In this document: positions 36,806 through 46,495 of the stretch, piece after piece
How the letters are laid out: the number at the start of each line of letters is the position of its first letter
Numbering within the stretch: the first letter of the stretch is position 1
Assembly (NCBI RefSeq): GCF_011927835.1
Contig: NZ_JAATJH010000006.1
Span: forward strand, 165,352 to 229,351
DNA length: 64,000 nt
Direction: 5' to 3'
Origin: Neolewinella antarctica
GTDB taxonomy: Bacteria > Bacteroidota > Bacteroidia > Chitinophagales > Saprospiraceae
Notes under the pieces: generated by a model
The model's input: the letters and a program-made list of their open reading frames with translations, nothing else
Databases searched by the model: none
What the model was told of the DNA's origin: nothing
Made by a program: the position numbers and the translations under genes

Positions 36806-38473
36806 CTACTCCTCCCGCAACATCCGCCGCAAAATCTTCCCAACGTTCGTCTTCGGTAACTCCTCCCGGAACTCAATCGCCTTGGGCACCTTGTACCCAG
36901 TCAAGTTCTCCCGGGCAAAAGCCTCGACTTCTTTCTCGGTCAATGATTTATCCTTCTTGACGACGAATAGCTTTACCATCTCACCGGACCGTTCACTCGG
37001 AAACCCGACCGCGGCGCACTCCATGATCTTCGGGTGCCCGGCCATCACGTCCTCCACTTCGTTGGGGTACACGTTGAAGCCCGAAACGAGAATCATATCC
37101 TTTTTCCGGTCGACGATCTTGAAGAACCCGTCTTCGCTCATCACGCCGATGTCGCCCGTGCGGAGCCACCCGTCGAGCATGACGTCGGCCGTTTCCTGGG
37201 GGCGGTTGTAGTAACCCTTCATGACCTGCGGGCCTTTCACCTGGATCTCGCCGCGCTCCTCGGGGTTGGCTACCCGGTCATCGTCTTCGTGCCAAATGCG
37301 CATGTCCGTGCTGGACATCGGCAGGCCGATCGTGCCGATGCGCTGATTACCGTCGAGGGGGTTCATGTTAGTGCAGGGGCTGGCCTCCGTCAGGCCGTAG
37401 CCTTCGCTGAGGGGGATGCCGGTAAGTTTTTGCCAGGCTTCCGCGACGGGCCGCTGCACGGCCATGCCGCCGCCGACGGCGAGTTCGAGGTGGCGGAAGT
37501 CCAGCTTCTGAAAAGCTTTGTCGTTGATCATCCCGTTGAAGAGCGTGTTGACGCCCGTCATGCCGGCAATTTTGTTGTCCTTGAACGCCTTGACGATCGT
37601 GGACATATCGCGCGGGTTGGTGATCAGCACGTTACAAACGCCGTGGGTGAACGCGCCGAAGCCGTTGACCGTGAGGGCGAAGATGTGGTACAGGGGAAGG
37701 GGGCAGAGCAGCCGCCCGTCCGTACTCTCCGGTAGCTTGGGCGCTAACCAGAAACGCGACTGCAGCGCGTTGGCGACGAGGTTGGTGTTCGTCAGCATGG
37801 CGCCCTTGCTCACGCCCGTCGTGCCACCGGTGTACTGGAGTGCGATGGTATCGTCCGGCTTGGATTCGTAGGGGGGGAGTTTTTGTTTCGCGCCGTCGTC
37901 GAGGGCCGTCTGGAAGGTGACCGACCCGGGGAGGTTGTACTTCGGCACCATGTTTTTCACGTTGCGGACGACGAAGTTCGTCAACCCGCCCTTGAAAAAG
38001 CCGAGGAGCTCGCCAATGCTGGTCGTGACCACGGTGGTAATCTCCGTTTCGCCGATGATGGTTTCTAAGTTCGCCGCAAAGTTTTCCGCAATGATGATGC
38101 CCTTCACGCCCGCGTCCGTGAACTGGTGCTTCATCTCCCGGGGCGTGTAGAGCGGGTTGGTGTTGACGATGACGAGCCCGGCCTTGAGGAGCGCGTGGAG
38201 TGCAATGGGGTACTGCAGTAAGTTGGGCATCATAACGGCCACCTTGTCGCCGGGCTGTAGGCCACGGTAATGCAGGTAGGCGCCGAAGGCGGTCGACATC
38301 TGGTCCAGCTCGCGGTACGTTACGTCCTTGCCCATGCAGTGGAAGGCGGCCTTGTTGGCGTATTTCTTCGTGGCTTCGGCCAGGAGGCCCTTCAGGTTGG
38401 GGTAGGGGGTGACGTCAATGTTGGCGGGGATGCCGGCTGGGTACTGTGCTAGCCAAGGGCGCTGGTCGGACAT
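36806..38473 (-). CDS. Long-chain acyl-CoA synthetase (AMP-binding)
   Basis: 555 residues. Adenylation motifs YTGGTTGVSKGAMLTN (P-loop), GYGLTEASPCTNMNP, GWLRTGDIGVMSEDGFFKIVDRKKDMI and the late lysine region LPKTNVGKILRRMLRE. This is the FadD arrangement: fatty acid plus ATP and CoA to acyl-CoA, feeding beta-oxidation or lipid synthesis. Full length. Read from its own promoter (38501-38528). Confidence 0.92.
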   Translation of the reverse strand: MSDQRPWLAQYPAGIPANIDVTPYPNLKGLLAEATKKYANKAAFHCMGKDVTYRELDQMSTAFGAYLHYRGLQPGDKVAVMMPNLLQYPIALHALLKAGLVIVNTNPLYTPREMKHQFTDAGVKGIIIAENFAANLETIIGETEITTVVTTSIGELLGFFKGGLTNFVVRNVKNMVPKYNLPGSVTFQTALDDGAKQKLPPYESKPDDTIALQYTGGTTGVSKGAMLTNTNLVANALQSRFWLAPKLPESTDGRLLCPLPLYHIFALTVNGFGAFTHGVCNVLITNPRDMSTIVKAFKDNKIAGMTGVNTLFNGMINDKAFQKLDFRHLELAVGGGMAVQRPVAEAWQKLTGIPLSEGYGLTEASPCTNMNPLDGNQRIGTIGLPMSSTDMRIWHEDDDRVANPEERGEIQVKGPQVMKGYYNRPQETADVMLDGWLRTGDIGVMSEDGFFKIVDRKKDMILVSGFNVYPNEVEDVMAGHPKIMECAAVGFPSERSGEMVKLFVVKKDKSLTEKEVEAFARENLTGYKVPKAIEFREELPKTNVGKILRRMLREE

Positions 38474-38500
38474 GTGTTGATCGAGTTTTAAGTTGTGGGG

Positions 38501-38528
38501 TAAATATAAGCCGGAAGGGTTTAGCCAA
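38501..38528 (-). promoter_or_regulatory. Promoter of the acyl-CoA synthetase gene
   Basis: On the minus strand TTGG (38528-38525), 16 bp, then TATATTTA (38508-38501). This fits the Bacteroidota -33/-7 pattern with one mismatch in the -7 box. The start codon lies 27 bp downstream. Confidence 0.55.
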
Positions 38529-38766
38529 GAAACGACGCGCTCATTACTTACGGCGGGCGGTTGGCGGCCCCGCGCAAACCACCCCGGTCCTCACCTCGTC
38601 AACTATACGCTTACCCCGGGCGTTTATAACCAGTGCTTCGTTCGGCGCTTCCGGGCAACTTCTTGCCTCCCGTAGTATCTTCCCCCCGAACTTTACTCAC
38701 CCCACCGGTCACGTTTGTCGCTACTGCCCCGGCGGGCTTTTTTAAATTATAACCACCCACCAAGAT

Positions 38767-39156
38767 ATGGAAAACGGAATACTCACCGAAGGTCAGCAGA
38801 AGGATACCGAGCTCATCGAAAAGTTACTAGACAAGATCGTCAAGAAAAAGGGTTTCGAGAACATTTGCGCCAACGCGGAAGGCTACGAGACGCCGGCCAA
38901 AATTCGCCGCGGCAAGGACAATGATGAGTTCTTTATTCCCGACGTGACCGGTGAGGTAAACGGTCGCAAATCCTACTTCGAACTCGGGATGAAATCCGGC
39001 GACGAGCGCCAACTCGTGACCAAGTGGCGTTTACTGTCCACCATCGCGGAGCTCAAGCACGGCAAACTTTACCTCGCCGTTCCCCGGGGCCACATGGCCT
39101 TTACCAACCGTATTCTGGCGGATTATCCCATTAAGGCGGAAGTGGTGAAGATTTGA
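38767..39156 (+). CDS. Hypothetical protein, possible PD-(D/E)XK-type fold
   Basis: 129 residues, cytoplasmic, no family recognised with certainty. FIPDVTGEVNGRKSYFELGMKSGDE gives an Asp then ELGxK pattern, with hydrophobic strands around it and KLYLAVPRG after a helix, which would fit a nuclease-like alpha/beta core. The acid spacing is wider than in standard enzymes, so activity is doubtful. Intrinsic terminator 30 bp after the stop. Confidence 0.6.
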   Translation: MENGILTEGQQKDTELIEKLLDKIVKKKGFENICANAEGYETPAKIRRGKDNDEFFIPDVTGEVNGRKSYFELGMKSGDERQLVTKWRLLSTIAELKHGKLYLAVPRGHMAFTNRILADYPIKAEVVKI

Positions 39157-39185
39157 GTTTATCGCCCGGATTAAAATATTTTGCG

Positions 39186-39222
39186 AGCCCCAACTACTTA
39201 CGGTCGTTGGGGCTTTTTATTT
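39186..39222 (+). terminator. Intrinsic terminator
   Basis: AGCCCCAAC (39186-39194) and GTTGGGGCT (39206-39214), then TTTTATTTT. Confidence 0.88.
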
Positions 39223-39264
39223 TAAACAGGTGGCTGGTCGAGCTGCGCTACTAATTTCGGTGGT

Positions 39265-39286
39265 GGGCGCGGACGCGGGTGCCGAG
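39265..39286 (+). repeat. GC-rich dispersed repeat copy
   Basis: GGGCGCGGACGCGGGTGCC plus GAG; one change from the main word. Intergenic. Confidence 0.7.
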
Positions 39287-39346
39287 TATGTACCTGAGGC
39301 CGAAGTCAGACGCCAGGGCGAAGTCAGACGGCGGCGGTACTTAATA

Positions 39347-39490
39347 CCTGATGTTACGCAGATTATATCGCCACGTAGCACGAAGTACTGCGAAGCAAAA
39401 CACAAAAGCACAAAAATCGGTGTACGGCTACGCCGAAGCACCGTTTACTTATTCTTGTGTGTTTTTGTGGCATAATCCATTAGTTAGCTC
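39347..39490 (+). repeat. Palindromic intergenic element
   Basis: CTGATGTTACGCAG at the left, ACACAAAAGCACAAAAATCG, central GGTGTACGGCTACGCCGAAG, CACCGTTT, then TGTGTGTTTTTGTGGC. Same family as 29295, 41073 and 47271. Includes GAAGTACTGCGAAGC, shared with the 47271 copy. Confidence 0.8.
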
Positions 39491-39504
39491 CTAAACCAAG
39501 GCTT

Positions 39505-39512
39505 TATATTTG
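39505..39512 (+). promoter_or_regulatory. Promoter -7 element of the first 463-aa gene
   Basis: TATATTTG matches TAnnTTTG exactly, 26 bp before the ATG. A weak TTAG lies about 20 bp further upstream. Confidence 0.5.
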
Positions 39513-39538
39513 TATCAGAATCTCTGACCCTACACCAC

Positions 39539-40930
39539 ATGAAAAACCTATCCTTCATCTACTTCATCCCGCTATTCCTCACGCCTTTTTTCGGAAACCT
39601 TTCCGCTCAACTGGCCGATCGGGAAGTAGTACTCAATTTCGATCGAGAAGCGCTCAACCTTCTGGGCTTACCCTACCGCATCGCCGCCATTGTCAGTACC
39701 CAGGCCGACGAATGGGCACCGCTCGGCATCGGGTACCGGGGCTTAAACTACACGCCACACTACATCCGGTTGGCGGGCGGACAAACCGAAGCACTGACCG
39801 GGCTGCTCGGCAACTCGATCCAGGACGACCAGCTTCCGGAAGCCGTGCTCCGCGTAACCGGCCTGACTGCCAACCAGGAGGTCACTTTTACGGCCGTCCG
39901 CATGAAGGTGGAGCTGGAAGCAGAACTACTCATCCCGGCCGAACACGGCTACCTCGTCTACGGCCCCGTCCGCAAAGTGCAAATGGAAATCGGCGGCAAT
40001 GTCAAACGGGCTACGCCGCGGGAAATCACTGAGCTGCTGCAGGACGTAATTACCGAATTGGTTCAACTGCCCGGGGCGGGCGGGGTGGCCAAAAGCATTT
40101 CTGAAGAAGAGATCACTGAGTATCCGGCGAGTTACCCCATTCAGCAACGCTCGTCGGGTGACCTGCCCAGTGGTGTGTACGCGTCTCACCTAGACTTTCG
40201 GGCCGGCCAAGTCGATACGCTAGCGCTGCTCGAAACCCGCGCACCCAAATTGATCCACACCGACGAACTGGGAAATAAGTATTTCCAGGTCTCTTTCTCC
40301 CGCCCGGACGGCCTGGACCAGAGAGCGTTCCGTGAGGTGTGGGGCGTGCAGCACGAGGGCTATACCTTTTTTCGCCTTCCCGACGGTACCTTCTACCAGC
40401 TTCAGCGCACGCCGGAAAATGATTTTATCACGCACATCCCGGGCGGCTTTATGCTGACGAAGTATGACGGAGACGTTGTGATGGCGTCCGCCATGTTCGG
40501 CCTCGTCGGCGGCTTGCTGATGGCAGCCGCGTCGCGCCCGGACGGTGGGGAGATCACCGCCTTTCGGTATAATTTAAGCACGGGGCAATTTATACCAGCC
40601 GACCAGGTGACGCAAGGTGCCGTTTACAAGCCACGATTAATGATTACTAGTTCGCGGTTCAGTAAAAAGAAAGTTCAGTTGTTGATTCGGGCGGCGGATG
40701 GGACGGCTGCCCCGCTTGCCCCGGACAAGCAAATGGAAATACCCGCCTCGCCGGAGGTTTGTTTTCAGCTTGGTGACACGGACCTCGTTTGCGAACCCGT
40801 TCCGTCGTTTTCGTCACCGTCCGGTAGACTACTCGGCAAAATCGTCGTGATGGGAAGAGATCGCTACCGATTAGACTGGTTGGAAGGACCGGATGTTGAC
40901 GTGCTGTTCAATCCTTCCGACCCGGACTAG
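39539..40930 (+). CDS. Secreted hypothetical protein, first of two 463-aa paralogues
   Basis: 463 residues. Signal peptide about 1-23 (ending LSA/Q). Same length as the gene at 41314 and alike over the whole length; shared blocks include LVQLPGAGGVA, RLPDGTFYQLQRTPENDF, AFREVWGVQ and DRYRLDWLEGPDVD. Mostly beta strand by pattern. No family recognised. Possibly periplasmic or on the outer membrane, without a T9SS tail. Each copy is followed by a GCTA[CT]CGGGGCGCAACAAAA word. Confidence 0.7.
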   Translation: MKNLSFIYFIPLFLTPFFGNLSAQLADREVVLNFDREALNLLGLPYRIAAIVSTQADEWAPLGIGYRGLNYTPHYIRLAGGQTEALTGLLGNSIQDDQLPEAVLRVTGLTANQEVTFTAVRMKVELEAELLIPAEHGYLVYGPVRKVQMEIGGNVKRATPREITELLQDVITELVQLPGAGGVAKSISEEEITEYPASYPIQQRSSGDLPSGVYASHLDFRAGQVDTLALLETRAPKLIHTDELGNKYFQVSFSRPDGLDQRAFREVWGVQHEGYTFFRLPDGTFYQLQRTPENDFITHIPGGFMLTKYDGDVVMASAMFGLVGGLLMAAASRPDGGEITAFRYNLSTGQFIPADQVTQGAVYKPRLMITSSRFSKKKVQLLIRAADGTAAPLAPDKQMEIPASPEVCFQLGDTDLVCEPVPSFSSPSGRLLGKIVVMGRDRYRLDWLEGPDVDVLFNPSDPD

Positions 40931-41313
40931 CGTTGACGTAATCTCGAAACCCTAGCACCCGCTCCGGTAGCTACCGGGGCGCAACAAAAATTACTGAAAC
41001 GCGCGGCGAGTCGAACTTTTAAAAAAAATTCATTAGCTTACTTTACGGGGGTAAATTTTTGATCTCGGCCGCTAGTTAACTGACACGCAACCGGATTATG
41101 CCACAAAAACACAAAAGAGTAAGTAAATTAGTGTTTTGGCGTAGCCGTACACCGATTTTTGTGCTTTTGTGCTTTTGTGTTTATGTGGCGAAATAGTCTG
41201 CGTGACATCAGTAATCAATGTTAGCGTACGTCAGGGCTTCGCCTTCTGGCCTTGTTTTGGCCACTTTTGCACTACTCTGTGTTGGCAAACTCCTCATTTA
41301 GCTCCTACACCTC
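40931..41313. repeat. Gap with palindromic element between the paralogues
   Basis: No gene. 40963-40993 holds CACCCGCTCCGGTAGCTACC-type palindrome and GGGGCGCAACAAAA. The palindromic family element is at 41073-41215 (TAGTTAACTGACACGCAACC ... TCTGCGTGACATCAGTAATC). GGCCTTGTTTTGGCCACTTT at 41247-41266 recurs at 48625. Confidence 0.75.
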
Positions 41314-42705
41314 ATGAATAATTTGCGATATATCTGTCTGTTTGCGTTATTCTTAGCACCGTATTTCGGAGGATTTTTCGCCCAATCCGCCGATGAGGTA
41401 GTCCTCATCAACTTCGACGGCGAGCAGTTGGATCTCTCGGACTCGCCGTATCACATTACCGAAATTATTAGTATCCAAACCGACGCCCGGTCGCCCATCG
41501 GTATCGCGTACCGTGGGCACAACAGCACTCCCCACTACATCCGGCTGGAAGGCAGTCAGGAGAAAGCCTTAGCTAGCTTACTGAACAAAGCTACCCAGGA
41601 TGACCAGCTTCCGCAAGCTATTCTTCGGGTAACGGGGCTGGCCGCTAACCAGCAAATCTCGTTTATGAGCACGCGCATCAATTTGGCGCTGGAGGCGGAA
41701 TTGCTATTACCGACCACCGAGGGTGGCTATCTCGTTTATGGCCCCGTGCGGAAAGTACGGCGCGAAAGCGCCGGCTACGTAAAAAGGTCCGTGCCCGGTA
41801 AACTCACGGAGTTGCTGGACCAAGTGATTGCTAGCTTAGTTCAGTTACCCGGGGCGGGCGGGGTGGCCAGAAAAATTTCGGGCGCGGAAGCCAATAGCCC
41901 ACCGGAAATCTACCCGGTCCAACAACTAGCGGGAAGCGAAATTCCCGATGGCATCTACGAATCTTTTTTGGATTTTCGTGCCGGCCGGCCCAGTACCCTC
42001 GTTACGGTAGCGCCCGGCACCCCTGAATTAATTTACATTGACGAAGAAAGGAAGAAATACCATAAAGTCTTATTCTCCCGTCCGGATGAAATAAATAAAA
42101 GGGCGTTCCGCGAAATATGGGGCGTGCAACAAGGAGGACACAGCTATTTTCGCCTCCCCGACGGCTCTTTTTACCAGCTCCAACGCACGCCCGAAAATGA
42201 TTTCTTAGTTTCCATCCCGAATGGGTTAGTACTAATGAAGTACGATGCGAGTGTTGCGGAGGCTACCTTCTATTATGGTCTTACCGGAGGGCTCCTGGTA
42301 GCAAACCTGAAGTACCCGTACGGTGGAGAAATATCGACCTTTCGCTATAATTTAGCTGCGGGACAATTCGAACCGGCCCACCCGGAATTAAGCAGTGCCC
42401 CCGCCGCCCGCCTGCTGGTCACCAACTCTCGTTTTAGTAAGAAGAAGCATCAGCTACTGATCCAAAAAGAAAATGGATTGAGCACGCTACTTATTCCGGC
42501 GGGCATCACCGAAGTACCTGCTTCCGATACCATTTGCTTCCGGATCGGAGAGGAGGACGTCAGTTGCGAGCCCGTCCCGCCGGCCGGTTCGCTTTCTGGT
42601 CACCAACTCGGTAAAATTGTTGTTCTGGGAAGCGATCGCTACCGAATAGACTGGTTGGCGGGTCCGGAGATCGATGCGATGCTCGATATTTCTGACCCGG
42701 ACTAG
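41314..42705 (+). CDS. Secreted hypothetical protein, second of two 463-aa paralogues
   Basis: 463 residues. Signal peptide about 1-24 (FFA/Q). Aligns end to end with the gene at 39539 (for example AFREIWGVQ, RLPDGSFYQLQRTPENDF, DRYRIDWLAGPEID) with scattered substitutions, so a tandem duplication that has since diverged. The second half is less GC-rich than the first copy. Function unknown; conservation of both frames argues that both are used. Confidence 0.7.
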   Translation: MNNLRYICLFALFLAPYFGGFFAQSADEVVLINFDGEQLDLSDSPYHITEIISIQTDARSPIGIAYRGHNSTPHYIRLEGSQEKALASLLNKATQDDQLPQAILRVTGLAANQQISFMSTRINLALEAELLLPTTEGGYLVYGPVRKVRRESAGYVKRSVPGKLTELLDQVIASLVQLPGAGGVARKISGAEANSPPEIYPVQQLAGSEIPDGIYESFLDFRAGRPSTLVTVAPGTPELIYIDEERKKYHKVLFSRPDEINKRAFREIWGVQQGGHSYFRLPDGSFYQLQRTPENDFLVSIPNGLVLMKYDASVAEATFYYGLTGGLLVANLKYPYGGEISTFRYNLAAGQFEPAHPELSSAPAARLLVTNSRFSKKKHQLLIQKENGLSTLLIPAGITEVPASDTICFRIGEEDVSCEPVPPAGSLSGHQLGKIVVLGSDRYRIDWLAGPEIDAMLDISDPD

Positions 42706-43179
42706 TACTTTGCTTCCCCCGACCACGGCACCCGCCCCGCTGGCTATCGGGGCGCAACAAAATTCCTGGAGCCCCCTTGAAATGGAGTAAGTAAGAAAGT
42801 AGAACCTTCCGATAAATCTTATTATTTCTGGATCGACATCCGGGGCTCAAGTTCTGAATTTGACCGTCAGGTGCCATTAGAGCAGTAGGTTAATTAGAAG
42901 GGATACGGAACGCGGCTGGTATTATTGACGAAAACCGTCAACTGTCAGTTGAAGTAATGAATTTGGCGCGTTTGTACCATGATGTAGCTATGAATTTACG
43001 GGTATTCTACGGTAACTGACCCCGACACACGGCCGTGACTAAAATGAGTACTATATTGACCGTCACGGGGGCAACGACGACGTCATTAGCACTAGTCAAA
43101 GCGGGTGGGAATCATGCTGAGTTATCGTCCCGGCCGCAAAACGTTCCCAGCATCAATTTCCTTAGTTAAAAACTACCCC
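42706..43179. other. Intergenic gap with a short palindrome
   Basis: CACCCGCCCCGCTGGCTATC followed by GGGGCGCAACAAAA (42728-42763) is the partner of 40963-40993. The remainder (to 43179) shows no gene that I can support. The frame of the next gene is open from 43105, but residues before 43180 do not look like a signal peptide. Confidence 0.5.
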
Positions 43180-43881
43180 GTGAATCGACTTTATATTTTG
43201 CTGTCATTATTGCTCCTGGGGGTAGGCATTTGCGCACAGCCCGACCGAAATCAAAAGTTTGTCGCCGCCGGTTACGTGGGGGCTAACTTCACGCAGGTCC
43301 ACGGAGATTCCTACTTCGGATACAACAAGCCAGGGCTGCGGTTTGGCATTGAAACGCAATATTTATGGCGCCCCAAATACTTCGTTAGTCTAGGCGTCGG
43401 ATTTTCTCAAGAAGGTGCCCGGCCGAGTAATGGCGAAGTAGACCAACGTGGCGGCAATGCGACGGTACTCAAACTATCGATGGTGGAAATTCCCCTACTA
43501 TTTAATTACCGTTTAGGCAGCAAAGAGGCCTCCCGGAAGGCGAATAACTACGCTCTATACCGAAGTACGACATTGCAGCTCGGCGTCAAGCTCACCCGCC
43601 TGACCGGTTTTCAAACCGCCAACCGCGGATTTTTCGATCAGCTGCTACCCGACCCTGTTTATACCGAAGCGGATATTGAATTTCAGGACTTTGACTTTGC
43701 CGTTGTCGGTGGTGTTACGTTTCAATTAGGGCTGCGCTACGGTGTCTTTTTGCAACATAGCTTGTCCGTCCGGGGTCTTTACCGACCCGATGACGTAAAA
43801 CTGGCGCAGGAAGGGCCTTACGACGTAACACAATTGCGCCCTTACTCAATTACCGTTGGTGGAAAGCTAGTGTTGTACTGA
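43180..43881 (+). CDS. Outer-membrane beta-barrel protein (PorT-like)
   Basis: 233 residues from GTG 43180 (VNRLYILLSLLLLGVGICAQ, a good signal peptide); an ATG at 43105 would add 25 residues ahead of it. AAGYVGANFTQVHGDSYFGY..PGLRFGIETQYL...FVSLGVGFSQEGA is the PorT/outer-membrane barrel pattern of Bacteroidota, with alternating hydrophobic residues to the C-terminal ..KLVLY. Role unknown. Confidence 0.72.
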   Translation: MNRLYILLSLLLLGVGICAQPDRNQKFVAAGYVGANFTQVHGDSYFGYNKPGLRFGIETQYLWRPKYFVSLGVGFSQEGARPSNGEVDQRGGNATVLKLSMVEIPLLFNYRLGSKEASRKANNYALYRSTTLQLGVKLTRLTGFQTANRGFFDQLLPDPVYTEADIEFQDFDFAVVGGVTFQLGLRYGVFLQHSLSVRGLYRPDDVKLAQEGPYDVTQLRPYSITVGGKLVLY

Positions 43882-44310
43882 GTTCACGGCGGCACGGTTC
43901 CGCAGACTGGGCTGAACGCAACTTCTTCGCCTTATCGAAAATCAGTAGGTACGCTACTTTCCTTGATCGATTGCTTTGCCGAATTTAGGACCGTCGATTT
44001 AATAACTGTCCTGATTGAAGTGACGGAATTGTGGTGCTGATCGAGCCCTTTGGATGCCTGCATCCCGACTTGGTCGGGACGGTGGTTTCCAGGATAGGAA
44101 GAGCAGTGCCGCGAGACCAGGCTGCACCGCGAAGCAGCAACGTAGTTAAATCGGGCAGTTATTGAATTGGCGGTCCTTACGGTGGGCGGCCAGGGTCTGG
44201 TCAAGTGAGTTAGCTCTCTTTTGGCCGTAAAATACGTGTACGGTTAGTCCACCCGTAGTAATCCAAACACCCCATACACCATAACTCAGTATGCGTCGAA
44301 GAACTAAAAA
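43882..44310. other. Intergenic gap, no supported gene
   Basis: Contains short palindromes (CCCGACTTGGTCGGGA, 44067-44082). A 72-residue minus-strand frame (44146-44364) overlaps the terminator below and is doubtful. Confidence 0.4.
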
Positions 44311-44340
44311 AGCCCCGATCGCAACGGTAGCGACGGGGCT
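44311..44340. terminator. Hairpin terminator
   Basis: AGCCCCGATCGC (44311-44322) and GCGACGGGGCT (44330-44340), with one bulged A. A-run before and T-run after give use from both sides. Confidence 0.82.
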
Positions 44341-44377
44341 TTTCCAACTCAAGAATGAGCGCATTGAGCGAGGATGG

Positions 44378-45949
44378 CTACTTTTTCAGAGTAATCAGAA
44401 TAGCCCCCTCATACTTCTCCAAATCGTAGCCGCGGGCCTTCATTTCCTCGGGTGCCTTGATCACGTTGATGCTTGCGATCGTGTCGGGGTCGACGTTCAG
44501 TTCTGACTTGTCCTTGACGGGCTTGCCGTTGATGACGATGAGGATCTTTTCGTCCATCCGCAGGAGCGGTTTTTCACCAGTAGTTCGGTAGGTTTTTTGT
44601 TCGCCGTCCGCCGTTCTGAATTTTAACACGGCATCGCCATCCGTCGAGCCCTTCGTCATCGTAACGTTCAAACGTCCGTCGTCGGCCGGCGCGGTCGCTC
44701 GCACGGTTTCGTAACCTACGTAGGCAAATACCAGCGTCTGCTCGCCCGCCGGGATGCGTATTTCGAACGCGCCTTCGAGGTTGGTGACCGCCCCCACGTT
44801 CGTTCCCTCCACGATAACGGTTGTGCCGATCAAAGGCTGGCCGGTTTCGCCGTCGGTTACCGTTCCGGTGATGGTCCGTTCGGTGGCCTGAAGAGAAATT
44901 AAAGAATTATCGGCGGCTAGCCAGCCCCGTTGGCTCGCATCACTTGCGCCGTACGCCAGCGTGAAACACAGGGGAACGATGGCCAGCGTTGCCAGTAAAT
45001 AAGAGCGTTTGCGGCCGAAGCCGGGGCGGAGGCTACTTTGCCCGGAGGGGGAAAATAGGCGCTGAATACGGTAAGTGAAACTATTGTGGTCGATGGCGGC
45101 CATGGTAAAAGCTTGTTTAGGGTGAAGAGAATATTGAGCAACGCGCAGCAGCGCCCGGGCGTAGACGGTCTTCCCGACGTGCGGGATAACGGCATCGTCG
45201 CAGGCGAACTCGCGTTCGAGATTAATTTTCCCGGCCAGCCAGTAGACCAGCGGGTGGTAAAAGAAAAGGCGGACGGTAAGCTCCTGCACGGCGTTCCAGA
45301 ACGGATCGTTGCGCCGGATGTGATTCAGCTCGTGGCGGAGAATGGCACTTACTTCGTCCGTGGTGAGGGAATTGACGAGCCCGACGGGAAACAGGATAAC
45401 CGGGCGTAAAATTCCTACCGTCAGGACCTCCCGTACGCGATCCGTCACCTTCCAGCGGACGGCGTCACTCACCGCCATCTCTTTTCGTAAATCGGCGAAA
45501 AGCGCCCGCAGGGGAGGGGCCGGAAGCAGGCCGCCCCGCCGAATTTTTCTCGTGATCCAGTAGCGTTGAGCGCCCCACGTAAGACTAGCGAAAAGACCGA
45601 TCAGGTAAGCGCCGGCGAGGTAATCCGTCCACCCCACCACCAAATCAATCCCCAGTTTACTGAGGTTATCGGTTAGCGCCAGTGTCGCTTGGTTACCGAG
45701 GGTGTCCCCCAGCCACGTCGCGTCCGCCCACGCCGCGGTGCTCGTCCGCCAGGCCATTACGTAGGTCAGGCAAAACGCCACCGGTAACGAGACGAGCGTT
45801 CCCAAATAGATCACGTAACGGTGTTTTGCCGTCTTGCTTAGTTGTGCCAGCGCATAACCCGTGCCGACCAGCAGGGTGAAAATCCAGCAGGAGTGCAGCA
45901 GGCTGATGGCCAGCGCCTCGAAAAAGAGGAAGGACGGTGATGTGCTCAT
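44378..45949 (-). CDS. M56 (BlaR1-like) metallopeptidase fused to a carboxypeptidase-regulatory-like and plug-like region
   Basis: About 523 residues from ATG 45949; the 45976 ATG is less likely because 45949 gives an ATGA overlap with blaI. Four membrane helices (about 10-30, 38-58, 100-118, 310-328), the cytoplasmic HELNHIR zinc motif, then outside the membrane TITGTVTDGETGQPLIGTTVIVEG (CarboxypepD_reg-like) and a final ILIVINGKPVKDKSELN..PDTIASINVIK, the plug-type end of TonB receptors. Such fusions in Bacteroidota sense an unknown extracellular signal and cleave the BlaI repressor. Confidence 0.85.
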   Translation of the reverse strand: MSTSPSFLFFEALAISLLHSCWIFTLLVGTGYALAQLSKTAKHRYVIYLGTLVSLPVAFCLTYVMAWRTSTAAWADATWLGDTLGNQATLALTDNLSKLGIDLVVGWTDYLAGAYLIGLFASLTWGAQRYWITRKIRRGGLLPAPPLRALFADLRKEMAVSDAVRWKVTDRVREVLTVGILRPVILFPVGLVNSLTTDEVSAILRHELNHIRRNDPFWNAVQELTVRLFFYHPLVYWLAGKINLEREFACDDAVIPHVGKTVYARALLRVAQYSLHPKQAFTMAAIDHNSFTYRIQRLFSPSGQSSLRPGFGRKRSYLLATLAIVPLCFTLAYGASDASQRGWLAADNSLISLQATERTITGTVTDGETGQPLIGTTVIVEGTNVGAVTNLEGAFEIRIPAGEQTLVFAYVGYETVRATAPADDGRLNVTMTKGSTDGDAVLKFRTADGEQKTYRTTGEKPLLRMDEKILIVINGKPVKDKSELNVDPDTIASINVIKAPEEMKARGYDLEKYEGAILITLKK

Positions 45950-46329
45950 TTGCGGTTCTTTTGTTCGATGAGCCACCGTTCCAGCGCTTCCAATTCGTTG
46001 GTCGTCGGGCGGTCGTTACCGAGGGCGCGGAGGGCAAGGCGTACCGGAGAGCCGGCGAAGGCCGTCTGGGATAGTCGGTCGACCAGGGCGGTCTCGGTCT
46101 CCTCCCGGCCGCGCACGGCGTCGTAGCGGTGCTGCTTGCCGTCCCGTTTTCTGGTCACCAGCCCCTTACGGTGCATTCGTTGTAGCTGGGTCAGGACGGT
46201 AGTATAACCCACGTCCTTTCCGGCGCGCTCGCCCCAGGCGTGGACGTCCTGGACGGTGCCGCCGGGGTTTTCCCAGAGGGCTTGTAGAAGAAGTAATTCC
46301 GCGTCGGAAGGAAGTGTTTTATCGGCCAT
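45946..46329 (-). CDS. BlaI/MecI/CopY-family repressor
   Basis: 127 residues. Winged helix with PSDAELLLLQALWENPGGTVQDV, VGYTTVLTQLQRMHRKGLVTRKRDGKQ, then a C-terminal dimer helix. Overlaps the M56 gene (ATGA). Represses its own operon until the M56 peptidase cleaves it. Upstream ATGTAGTAATAA..TACTACTAATGTCG (46348-46384) contains TAGTA/TACTA half-sites that could be its operator. Confidence 0.88.
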   Translation of the reverse strand: MADKTLPSDAELLLLQALWENPGGTVQDVHAWGERAGKDVGYTTVLTQLQRMHRKGLVTRKRDGKQHRYDAVRGREETETALVDRLSQTAFAGSPVRLALRALGNDRPTTNELEALERWLIEQKNRK

Positions 46330-46495
46330 GTACCAAAAGTACGACGTATGTAGTAATAAAGCAAATTTATCTACTACTAATGTCGTAATAAGGTTCGCGA
46401 GTTGGTTGCGGCACCGTTATCTGGGGCCCGCGCAAATAGAGTTTATTTGGTGAGGACGCCCGTTAGTGGGGGTAGGCAGACGGCAGGTGCAGTGG

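Noticed and set aside
43932..44364. Two minus-strand ORFs (90 and 72 residues)
   Set aside because: No family, low-quality starts, and one overlaps a clear terminator hairpin.
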